Below, in pieces: positions 25,691 through 32,187 of a DNA stretch of 64,000 nucleotides. The stretch lies in assembly GCF_017876295.1 (NCBI RefSeq), contig NZ_JAGINT010000001.1, positions 1,674,001 through 1,738,000 on the forward strand, given 5' to 3'. A program made the translations under genes and the position numbers. How positions within the stretch are numbered: the first letter of the stretch is position 1; each line of letters starts with the position of its first letter. Below the pieces are notes generated by a model. That model saw nothing but the letters and a program-made list of their open reading frames with translations, searched no databases and was not told the origin of the DNA. The DNA comes from Kribbella aluminosa (GTDB lineage Bacteria > Actinomycetota > Actinomycetes > Propionibacteriales > Kribbellaceae).

Positions 25691-26506
25691 ATGTCGCTGT
25701 TCGCGGACATCCGCCGACGGTTCGACCTGCGGCCCGGCAAACCGTCCCTGAACCTGGCGGGGTCGCCCGCCCGGATCGCGCCGGAGGCGTCGTCCATCGA
25801 TCAACCGCGCGGCTGGAGGGAGCCGCACGGCACAGCTGGTACCGACCACAGCGCCTATCTCGCGATCGCCGAGGCGCTTCGGGACGGTGCCGATGTCGTG
25901 CCTGCATCGGACGAGACCGGACGCCGCCTCGCGGCCGATGGTGTCTCGCTGGTGGAGGCACTTGATGGGCTGAGTGCGTTGTACCGCTCGATCGCCGGGG
26001 GCGAGCCGGCTTTCGCGGCGGTACGCGCACTCAGTTCCAGCTGGGCCGAGGCATCTCTTGTCTACCTGCACTCGCTGTCCTGCGAGGACCCGCTGACCGG
26101 GCTGTCCAGCCTGGCGCACCTGCGGTCCCGGCTCGGCGAGCTCTACCGAGAGGCGGAACTCCGTGGAACTTCCGTACCGCAAACCCACGCACTGGTGGTT
26201 GTCGAGCCGCTCCATCCCGAGGGCACATCGCCGTTCGACCGCGAGCTCCGGCTCGTCGACATCGCGGAGTGCCTGCGGATCGTCTTCTGCGGCGGTGACG
26301 TACTGGGCCGCGTCGGCTCACACCGCGCGGCGGCGCTCGTCGGCCGCGACCCGAACCTGCCGGAGCAGGTCGCGACGGTACGAGCCCTGATCACCCAGTG
26401 GCGGCTGGACACCGACGTACCGCAGCTGGCCCGGATCTGGATCGAGGGCCTGCCCGGTAGCGACGCGATGGCCGGCCGGCTGCTCGACGAGCTGGCCAGA
26501 CCGTGA
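25691..26506 (+). CDS. Degenerate GGDEF-domain protein
   Basis: A 271-residue protein whose C-terminal half opens like a diguanylate cyclase domain (SCEDPLTGLSSLAHLRSRLG, about residues 129-148). The signature GG(D/E)EF is missing: the matching place reads DVLGRVGSHRAAALVGRD. It cannot be an active diguanylate cyclase by known rules and may bind a nucleotide or a protein. The N-terminal 120 residues are unassigned. ATG 25691 is set by GAGGAGGG 4-5 bases upstream. A pair of strong hairpins closes the gene. Proteins of this shape are frequent in actinomycetes. Confidence 0.75.
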   Translation: MSLFADIRRRFDLRPGKPSLNLAGSPARIAPEASSIDQPRGWREPHGTAGTDHSAYLAIAEALRDGADVVPASDETGRRLAADGVSLVEALDGLSALYRSIAGGEPAFAAVRALSSSWAEASLVYLHSLSCEDPLTGLSSLAHLRSRLGELYREAELRGTSVPQTHALVVVEPLHPEGTSPFDRELRLVDIAECLRIVFCGGDVLGRVGSHRAAALVGRDPNLPEQVATVRALITQWRLDTDVPQLARIWIEGLPGSDAMAGRLLDELARP

Positions 26507-26528
26507 CGGCCAGACCCTAGGACCTGCG

Positions 26529-26608
26529 TCCGGCCGCCAACAGGGGGGCGGCCGGGCGCACCAGACCGGCGGCGGATCGCCTAACACGGGGTGGGCGATC
26601 CGCCGCCG
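26529..26608. terminator. Double hairpin terminator
   Basis: Two adjacent hairpins lie after the GGDEF-like gene: CCGGCCGCC with its complement around 26530-26556, and a perfect 15-bp stem CGGCGGCGGATCGCC (26567-26581) with 26594-26608, loop 12 bases. They sit between convergent genes. The 120 bases from 26609 to the aminotransferase stop show no convincing gene. Confidence 0.75.
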
Positions 26609-26732
26609 CTTGTCTTGAGCAAGAGCTCGACGAGGTCTTCGTAGGTCATCCCGGCGCCCTGCGCGGCGACCCTCGGCCGGTGGCTCGGGCTGCTCCGCCG
26701 TGTTGTAGACCACCCGCGCCCGTGCTCACTTA

Positions 26733-27950
26733 CTACTGCTGGTAGCTGTCCAGGAAACGGCCGATGCGACGGATCGCCACCTCCATGTCGCCCGCCTCCG
26801 GAAGCGTCACGATCCGGACGTGGTCGGGCTGCGGCCAGTTGAACCCCGTGCCCTGGACGATGTGGATCTTCTCCCGGAGCAGCAGGTCGAGCACGAACCG
26901 CTCGTCGTCCTTGATCCGGTGCACGTCCGGATCGATCCGCGGGAACGCGTACAACCCGCCTTGCGGTTTGACGCAGGACACACCGGGAAGTTCGTTCAGG
27001 GTCTGCCAGGCGGTGGTCCGCTGCGCCTCGAGCCGGCCGCCGGGCCGGACCAGTTCGTCGATCGTGTTGTCGGTCAGCGCGGCCTCGATCACGTGCTGGG
27101 CGAGCGCGTTCGGACACAGGCGCATCCCGGCCAGCATGGTCAGGCCCTCGAGGTAGTTGGCGGCGGCCGGACGGGGTCCGGAGACGATCAGCCATCCGGC
27201 CCGGAAGCCAGCGATCCGGTGGCTCTTCGACAGCCCGCCGAAGGTCAGGCAGACGAGGTCGGGGGCCAGCGCTGCGAAGTGGTGATGCGTCGCGCCGTCG
27301 TACACGATCCGCTCGTAGATCTCGTCGCTGAAGACCATCAGGCCGTGCCGGCGGGCCAGTTCGGCGATCTGCCGGAGCACCTCGGGGGAGTAGACCGCCC
27401 CGGTCGGGTTGTTCGGGTTGATCACCACGATCGCCTTCGTCCGCGCGGTGATCTTCGCCTCGAGGTCGGCGAGGTCGGGCTGCCAGCCGGCGGCCTCGTC
27501 GCAGAGGTAGTGCACCGGCACGCCCCCGGCGAAGCGGGTGACGGCGGTCCAGAGCGGGTAGTCGGGGCTTGGGATCAGTACTTCGTCACCGGTGTCGACC
27601 AGCGCCTGGATGGCCATGCCGGCCAGCTCGGAGACACCGTTGCCGAGGTACACCGACCGCTCGTCGAGGCCCTGGAAGCCGCGGTCGGCGTAGTACTCGG
27701 CCACCGCCTGCCGGGCCGAGGTGATGCCCCGTGCGTCGGTGTAGCCGTGGGCCTGCGGGAGCCGGGCGATCAGGCCGGCGAGGACCGCGTCCGGAGCAGC
27801 GAACCCGAACGGCGCCGGATTGCCGATGTTGAGCCGGAGGATGCTGTGGCCGGCGGCTTCGAGTGCGTTGGCCTGCTCGACCACCGGGCCGCGGATCTCG
27901 TAGCACACGCCGGTCAGCTTGCTGGACTGCCTGAACTCCATGGGCGGCAT
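26733..27950 (-). CDS. Alanine-type PLP aminotransferase
   Basis: A 405-residue fold type I aminotransferase of the AlaA/AspC-like class. It has the substrate region NPNNPTGAVYS, the Asp-Tyr pair SDEIYERIVYD, and the PLP-binding Lys in GGLSKSHRIAGFRAGW. The C-terminal Arg for the substrate carboxylate is expected in HVRIVTLP. Closest overall to glutamate-pyruvate aminotransferases, so alanine synthesis is the likely role; specificity is not provable here. The start is ATG 27950 or ATG 27941 (MEFRQSSK). It diverges from an HxlR regulator with two palindromes between them, so it is probably under that regulator. Confidence 0.9.
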   Translation of the reverse strand: MPPMEFRQSSKLTGVCYEIRGPVVEQANALEAAGHSILRLNIGNPAPFGFAAPDAVLAGLIARLPQAHGYTDARGITSARQAVAEYYADRGFQGLDERSVYLGNGVSELAGMAIQALVDTGDEVLIPSPDYPLWTAVTRFAGGVPVHYLCDEAAGWQPDLADLEAKITARTKAIVVINPNNPTGAVYSPEVLRQIAELARRHGLMVFSDEIYERIVYDGATHHHFAALAPDLVCLTFGGLSKSHRIAGFRAGWLIVSGPRPAAANYLEGLTMLAGMRLCPNALAQHVIEAALTDNTIDELVRPGGRLEAQRTTAWQTLNELPGVSCVKPQGGLYAFPRIDPDVHRIKDDERFVLDLLLREKIHIVQGTGFNWPQPDHVRIVTLPEAGDMEVAIRRIGRFLDSYQQ

Positions 27951-27951
27951 C

Positions 27952-27991
27952 GTACTTGGTTATTCCAAGTACGTGCTTGGGAGGTCCAAGC
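27952..27991. promoter_or_regulatory. Twin palindromic operators
   Basis: Between the divergent aminotransferase and HxlR genes, GTACTTGG-N5-CCAAGTAC (27952-27972) is followed by GCTTGG-N5-CCAAGC (27975-27991). Their CTTGG half-sites repeat with a 21-bp period, two helical turns, so two dimers would bind the same face. They are likely sites for the HxlR protein encoded alongside. Confidence 0.75.
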
Positions 27992-27992
27992 T

Positions 27993-28622
27993 ATGGTGGA
28001 GGGCATGCCTCGCCGAAGCTATGCGCAGTACTGCGCTGTCGCCCGTGGACTCGACGTGGTCGGTGAACGTTGGACGCTGCTGATCGTCCGGGAGTTGGCG
28101 TTCGGTCCGCGGCGGTACACCGATCTGCACGCCGACCTGCCGGGAATCAGCACCGACGTACTCGCGGCCCGGTTGAAGGAACTGGAGGCCGACGGGGTCG
28201 TCGAGCGCCGGACGTTCGCGCCGGCGGCGCCGGTGCGGGTCTACGACCTGACCGATCGCGGGCGGCTGCTCGTACCGGTGGTGACGGCGTTGGCGGCGTG
28301 GGGGAGTCCGTTGCTCGCGGCGCATCAGGAGACGGATGCGGTGCGGCACCACTGGTACCTGCTCCCGCTGGCCGCGCTGGTGCGGGATGCCGCCGCCGGA
28401 GCAGGTGGTGTGGTGGAGCTGCGGGTCGAGGGGAGCAGTTGCCGGCTCCAGCTCGCGTCGATGACCGTCGTACCGGACGAGGCGCCGGACGTGGTGGTCA
28501 CCATCACGCCGAAGATCGCCGACGAACTGCTGGCCGGCCGAACGACCCTGGCCGCTGCGATCACCGACGGCCAGGTGCTCGTCGAAGGCTCCGGCCCCGT
28601 CGCCGACCGCCTGTCCCGTTAG
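27993..28622 (+). CDS. HxlR-family regulator with SCP2-like C-terminus
   Basis: A 209-residue protein. The N-terminal winged helix (about residues 10-100) is of the HxlR type (YCAVARGLDVVGERWTLLIV, then RELAFGPRRYTDLHADLPGI). The C-terminal 100 residues resemble the SCP2/sterol-carrier-like domain found fused to such regulators (DVVVTITPKIADELLAGRTT). ATG 27993 is chosen with GGGAGG eight bases upstream; ATG 28005 also fits. The second palindrome of the operator pair abuts the start codon, so autorepression by blocking initiation is likely. The fused domain suggests a hydrophobic ligand. Confidence 0.88.
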   Translation: MVEGMPRRSYAQYCAVARGLDVVGERWTLLIVRELAFGPRRYTDLHADLPGISTDVLAARLKELEADGVVERRTFAPAAPVRVYDLTDRGRLLVPVVTALAAWGSPLLAAHQETDAVRHHWYLLPLAALVRDAAAGAGGVVELRVEGSSCRLQLASMTVVPDEAPDVVVTITPKIADELLAGRTTLAAAITDGQVLVEGSGPVADRLSR

Positions 28623-28636
28623 GGAGTCTCTGGCAA

Positions 28637-29116
28637 TTACGGCACCACGACGACGACCGGGGCGTCCTTGCGGCAGGTGAGGCGGTGGCCGAGCGAGCCG
28701 GTCAGGCGGTGCCAGCGCTTCGCCGAGCGGCCGACCACGACCAGCCGGGCGTCGACCTCCCGGGCGACGCCGGACAGCGTCCCGATCGCGTCGCCGAACT
28801 CGCTGACGAAGCTCAGCTGTACGCCGGTCTCGTGCGCGCGGCGGTCCGCTTCCGCCTCGATCTCGTCGGCCAGCTCGCGCCGGCTCTCCTGCGCGGCGCC
28901 GTAGTCGTACGGAACCCCGAGCGCGGCGGTCGGATCGGAGTACGGCATCACGTAGACCGCGACCAGGCGGCCGTTGGTCCGCAGTGCCTCGCCGGCTGCC
29001 CAGGCGAAGGCGTCCCAGCTGGTGCCGGAGCCGTCGAGACCGACGACGATCGCTGGTTCGCCGAGGTGTCGGTTCAGCGGGAGGGGAGTGCGCCGGGCTT
29101 CGGCGTCGTAGTTCAT
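28637..29116 (-). CDS. Universal stress protein (UspA family)
   Basis: A 159-residue single Usp domain. The first strand is AIVVGLDGSGTSWDAFAWAA and the C-terminal nucleotide region is LVVVGRSAKRWHRLTGSLGH followed by RLTCRKDAPVVVV, roughly the G-x2-G-x9-G(S) ATP-binding pattern of ATP-type Usp proteins, with a GS near the end. Start ATG 29116 follows GAAGAGGTG, which overlaps the stop of the MarR gene, so the genes are co-transcribed. The role is general stress tolerance; specifics are unknown. Confidence 0.88.
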   Translation of the reverse strand: MNYDAEARRTPLPLNRHLGEPAIVVGLDGSGTSWDAFAWAAGEALRTNGRLVAVYVMPYSDPTAALGVPYDYGAAQESRRELADEIEAEADRRAHETGVQLSFVSEFGDAIGTLSGVAREVDARLVVVGRSAKRWHRLTGSLGHRLTCRKDAPVVVVVP

Positions 29117-29121
29117 TCTGG

Positions 29122-29574
29122 TCACCTCTTCGGCAACGGGGTGCGGCTGTCCTGGTCCTCGCCGGCCAACTGGATCAGGCGGAGGAGTGCGGGGGTGGCG
29201 TCGTGGAGCGCGTCGGCGTCCTGGTCGTCGAGCTTGTCGATCAGGTCGGCGATGGTGGAGGCGCCCTCGGCCCGCATGTCGCGGAGCCGGCGGCTTCCGT
29301 CGGTGGTGATGGCGACGAGTACGACCCGGGCGTCAGCGTCGTCCCGGCGGCGCTCGGCCAGGCCCTGGTCTGCCAGCTGGGTCACCAGCGCGGTCATCGA
29401 CGGCTGGGTCACCTCTTCACTGACGGCCAGGTCGGTGAGCCGCCGCGGGCCGGTGCGCTCCAGCGTCGACAGCACCGAGGCCGCGGTCAGGCTCAGCGTC
29501 CGCGGTCGGCGCCGGATCGCGACCGTCGCCAGCCCGAACAGCGCCTCGCCGATCGTGGCGGTCCGAGTACTCAT
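29122..29574 (-). CDS. MarR-family transcriptional regulator
   Basis: A 150-residue winged-helix regulator. The recognition region is VTQPSMTALVTQLADQGLAE followed by the wing RRRDDADARVVLVAITTDGS, both typical of MarR. ATG 29574 lies about 12 bases from the predicted transcript start and has no clear ribosome binding site. The next gene (Usp) overlaps, giving a MarR-Usp operon. Autorepression is usual in the family; the A/T-rich promoter region between 29575 and 29620 would be the place. Confidence 0.88.
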   Translation of the reverse strand: MSTRTATIGEALFGLATVAIRRRPRTLSLTAASVLSTLERTGPRRLTDLAVSEEVTQPSMTALVTQLADQGLAERRRDDADARVVLVAITTDGSRRLRDMRAEGASTIADLIDKLDDQDADALHDATPALLRLIQLAGEDQDSRTPLPKR

Positions 29575-29592
29575 ACGACAAGTATAGGCACA

Positions 29593-29598
29593 ATTATA
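29593..29598 (-). promoter_or_regulatory. -10 box of MarR-Usp operon
   Basis: On the minus strand TATAAT reads exactly at 29598-29593 inside an unusually A/T-rich island, about 19 bases upstream of the MarR ATG. No good TTGACA-like -35 is visible at 17 bases. Confidence 0.5.
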
Positions 29599-29652
29599 TA
29601 GATCGGACTATGTGACCTGCCCGGAGTCGATGCGGGTGTCTAGGCTGACCCC

Positions 29653-30438
29653 ATGTGCGGTAGGTATGCCTCCAGCAGGGCCCCGTCGGACCTCGTCGCC
29701 GAGTTCGAGATCGAGGCCGGCAACGTGCGCGAGTCGGTCGAGGAGCTCGGCGAGAACTACAACGTCGCGCCGACCAACCAGGTGATCGCGGTGGTCGAGC
29801 GCAAGGACCGCGAGCAGCCGGACACCACGGTCCGGAAGCTGACCACGGTCAAGTGGGGGCTGGTGCCGTCCTGGGCGAAGGACACCTCGATCGGCAGCCG
29901 GCTGATCAACGCCCGGATGGAGACCGTCGCGGAGAAGCCCGCCTTCAAGAAGGCGTTCGCCACCCGGCGCTGCATCCTGCCCGCCGACGGGTACTACGAG
30001 TGGTACACCGCCGAGGAGAAGCTGAACGGCAAGCCGGTCAAGCAGCCGTACTTCATCCACCCGCCGGACGGCAGCGTGCTGTCGATGGCCGGGCTGTACG
30101 AGATCTGGCGGGACAAGTCGGTCGCCGACCCCGACCAGGACGCGGCCTGGCTGTGGACGTGCACGGTGCTGACCACCTCGGCCACCGACGACCTCGGCCG
30201 GATCCACGACCGGATTCCGCTCCTGGTCGAGCGCGAGCGGTACGACGCCTGGCTGGACCCGCTGTCCTCGGACCCCGACGACCTGCTCGAACTGCTGGTC
30301 CCGGCCGCACCCGGCCGCCTCGAGGCGTACGCCGTCTCGAAAGCGGTCAGCTCGGTGAAGAACAACGGCCCGCACCTGGTCGACCCACTCCCGCCCGACG
30401 GCGACGACCCGCAGGACGCCCCGACCACACTCTTCTGA
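29653..30438 (+). CDS. SRAP/YedK abasic-site processing protein
   Basis: A 261-residue SOS-response-associated peptidase domain protein (HMCES/YedK). The catalytic Cys2 follows the initiator Met (MCGRYASS), which needs removal. Other active-site features are YNVAPTNQV (Asn), NARMETV, PADGYYEWY (Glu) and GRIHDRIPLL (His). The protein crosslinks to abasic sites in single-stranded DNA as a thiazolidine and shields them. The start is fixed by the required Cys2. It sits 47 bases upstream of the hydrolase gene, near sigR, as in mycobacteria. Confidence 0.95.
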   Translation: MCGRYASSRAPSDLVAEFEIEAGNVRESVEELGENYNVAPTNQVIAVVERKDREQPDTTVRKLTTVKWGLVPSWAKDTSIGSRLINARMETVAEKPAFKKAFATRRCILPADGYYEWYTAEEKLNGKPVKQPYFIHPPDGSVLSMAGLYEIWRDKSVADPDQDAAWLWTCTVLTTSATDDLGRIHDRIPLLVERERYDAWLDPLSSDPDDLLELLVPAAPGRLEAYAVSKAVSSVKNNGPHLVDPLPPDGDDPQDAPTTLF

Positions 30439-30483
30439 GTTTCGTGCCCGCGGTTGTGCGGAGCTGATGACAGGATGGGGCGG

Positions 30484-31116
30484 GTGACCGACGAACGGAT
30501 TGTGCGGACGCCGCACGGCGAGGCCCGGATCGTGGCGCACCGCGCCCGCCGCCCGGTGGCGACGCTGGCCCTCGGTCACGGCGCCGGGGCCGGCATCGAA
30601 TCGGGTGACCTCGCCGCGCTGGCGAGCCGGCTGCCGAAACAGGACATCAACGTGTTCCTGATCGAACAGCCCTGGCGCCGCGCCGGCAAGAAGCTTGCAC
30701 CGGCGCCCAAGGTGCTGGACGAGGCGTGGATCGCGATCATCGGGCAGCTCCGGGTCCGGACGCCGCTGGTGATCGGCGGGCGGAGCGCCGGCGCCCGGGT
30801 GGCCTGCCGTACCGCCAGTAGTTTGGGTGCTTCCGGCGTACTGGCCCTGGCCTTTCCGCTGCACGCACCGGGGAAACCCGAGAAGTCCCGGGTCGACGAG
30901 CTGCGTGGCGCCGGGTTGCCGACCCTCGTCGTACAGGGGGAGCGGGACCCGTTCGGTACGCCGGAGGAGTTCCCGCCGCTCACCGAGATGGCCGTCGTAC
31001 CGGACGCCGACCACTCCTTCAAGGTGCCGAAGCGGGCCGAGCTCGACCAGCAGGAGACGTACGACCTGCTGGTCGAAGCTGTGTTCGAATGGGTCAGTCG
31101 CGAGGTGTCCGGCTGA
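30484..31116 (+). CDS. Alpha/beta-hydrolase (KANL3/Tex30-like)
   Basis: A 210-residue minimal alpha/beta hydrolase. The nucleophile elbow reads [12 protein letters not shown] (Ser), the acid is in [10 protein letters not shown] and the His in [10 protein letters not shown]. The early [14 protein letters not shown] is typical of the dienelactone-hydrolase-like family found in actinobacteria. The natural substrate is unknown. GTG 30484 is chosen with AGGA at 30472-30475; ATG 30475 is possible. It lies between the SRAP gene and sigR on the same strand. Confidence 0.85.
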   Translation: MTDERIVRTPHGEARIVAHRARRPVATLALGHGAGAGIESGDLAALASRLPKQDINVFLIEQPWRRAGKKLAPAPKVLDEAWIAIIGQLRVRTPLVIGGRSAGARVACRTASSLGASGVLALAFPLHAPGKPEKSRVDELRGAGLPTLVVQGERDPFGTPEEFPPLTEMAVVPDADHSFKVPKRAELDQQETYDLLVEAVFEWVSREVSG

Positions 31117-31121
31117 CCCTG

Positions 31122-31148
31122 GGGAATGCCCCCGTGGCCGGGCGTGTT
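31122..31148 (+). promoter_or_regulatory. SigR-type autoregulatory promoter
   Basis: GGGAAT (31122-31127), exactly 18 bases, then GTT (31146-31148): a full match to the GGAAT-N18-GTT consensus of SigR/SigH promoters. It lies upstream of sigR, and the predicted start of transcription is close to ATG 31158/31161. Confidence 0.85.
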
Positions 31149-31220
31149 GTGACGAACATGATGGCGACGAGAGAGGCACCGGCGCGGACTTCTGGGAAGA
31201 CCCCGGTATTCTCGATCACG

Positions 31221-31901
31221 ATGCCGACTCCCACCACGACCGAGACACCCGAGCAGCGCACCGCGCGGTTCGAGCGCGAGGCGCTGCCGTTCCTGGACCA
31301 GATGTACGCCGCGGCGATGCGGATGACGCGTAATCCGGCGGACGCCGAGGACCTGGTGCAGGACACCTTCGCGAAGGCGTACAGCTCGTTCCACCAGTTC
31401 ACACCGGGCACCAACCTGAAGGCCTGGCTGTACCGGATCCTGACGAACACCTTCATCAACGGATACCGGAAGCGTCAGCGGCAGCCGACGCAGTCGCCGA
31501 CCGAGGAGATCGAGGACTGGCAGCTGACCGCCGCCGAGTCGCACACTCCCGGTGGGCTGAAGTCGGCCGAGGCGGTCGCCCTCGAGCACCTGCCCGACTC
31601 CGACGTGAAGTCCGCCCTGCAGGCCATCCCGGAGGACTTCCGGCTGGCCGTGTACCTGGCCGACGTCGAAGGCTTTGCCTACAAGGAGATCGCCGAGATC
31701 ATGGGCACACCGGTCGGCACCGTGATGTCGCGGCTGCACCGTGGCCGGCGCCAGCTCCGTGAGCTGCTCGGCGACTACGCCCGGGACCGCGGCCTGATCC
31801 CGGACGACGAGAGCAAGGACGCAACCGCCCCGGACGACAGCACGGACGCGACCGCGTCGGTGTCCAGCACCGGTGAAGTTGCGGAGAAGGAGGAGTCGTG
31901 A
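31221..31901 (+). CDS. sigR: Thiol-stress ECF sigma factor SigR (SigH)
   Basis: A 226-residue ECF12 sigma factor. Region 2 is at about residues 20-85 ([20 protein letters not shown] then [20 protein letters not shown]) and region 4 at about 125-180 ([20 protein letters not shown] then [16 protein letters not shown]), highly like SigR of Streptomyces and SigH of mycobacteria. It directs the response to disulfide and heat stress. ATG 31221 matches the main start in homologues. In-frame ATGs at 31158 and 31161, just after the SigR-type promoter, could give a longer form like the SigR' isoform of S. coelicolor. The C-terminus has an unusual Asp/Ser/Thr-rich tail. The stop overlaps rsrA. Confidence 0.95.
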   Translation: MPTPTTTETPEQRTARFEREALPFLDQMYAAAMRMTRNPADAEDLVQDTFAKAYSSFHQFTPGTNLKAWLYRILTNTFINGYRKRQRQPTQSPTEEIEDWQLTAAESHTPGGLKSAEAVALEHLPDSDVKSALQAIPEDFRLAVYLADVEGFAYKEIAEIMGTPVGTVMSRLHRGRRQLRELLGDYARDRGLIPDDESKDATAPDDSTDATASVSSTGEVAEKEES

Positions 31902-32176
31902 GCTGCGGCGAGCACCACGACGTCGACTGCGGAGAGATCCTGCAGCGGGTCTACGTCTTCATCGACAACGAACTCGCGGACGCCAGTTCCGACGAGATCC
32001 GCCAGCACCTCGAAGAGTGCGCCCCCTGCCTCGACGAGTACGACCTGGAACGCTGCGTCAAGAAACTGGTCCACCGCTCCTGCGGCTCCGACCACGCCCC
32101 CGACGCCCTCCGCCAAAGAATCCTCCTCCGCCTAACCCAAATCCAAATCGAAACGACCATCACCACCACGGACTGA
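31898..32176 (+). CDS. rsrA: Redox-sensitive anti-sigma factor RsrA
   Basis: A 92-residue zinc-associated anti-sigma protein. C11, H37, C41 and C44 ([14 protein letters not shown]) stand at exactly the positions known in S. coelicolor RsrA, whose C11/C44 disulfide releases SigR. Additional Cys residues occur (C3, C54, C62). GTG 31898 overlaps the sigR TGA, ensuring balanced synthesis. The C-terminus is short and Thr-rich. Confidence 0.94.
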   Translation: MSCGEHHDVDCGEILQRVYVFIDNELADASSDEIRQHLEECAPCLDEYDLERCVKKLVHRSCGSDHAPDALRQRILLRLTQIQIETTITTTD

Positions 32177-32187
32177 TTCGGCCCAGC

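Noticed and set aside
26581..26713. Possible RiPP-like mini-gene ending TSGGGSPTPC
   Set aside because: The short frame from ATG 26650 overlaps a perfect terminator hairpin (26567-26608), which explains the SGGGSP codons, and no modifying enzyme is nearby.
26820..27992. Long upstream extension of the HxlR frame
   Set aside because: The added 390 codons run antisense to the aminotransferase gene; a good ribosome binding site and the operator pair fix the start at 27993.
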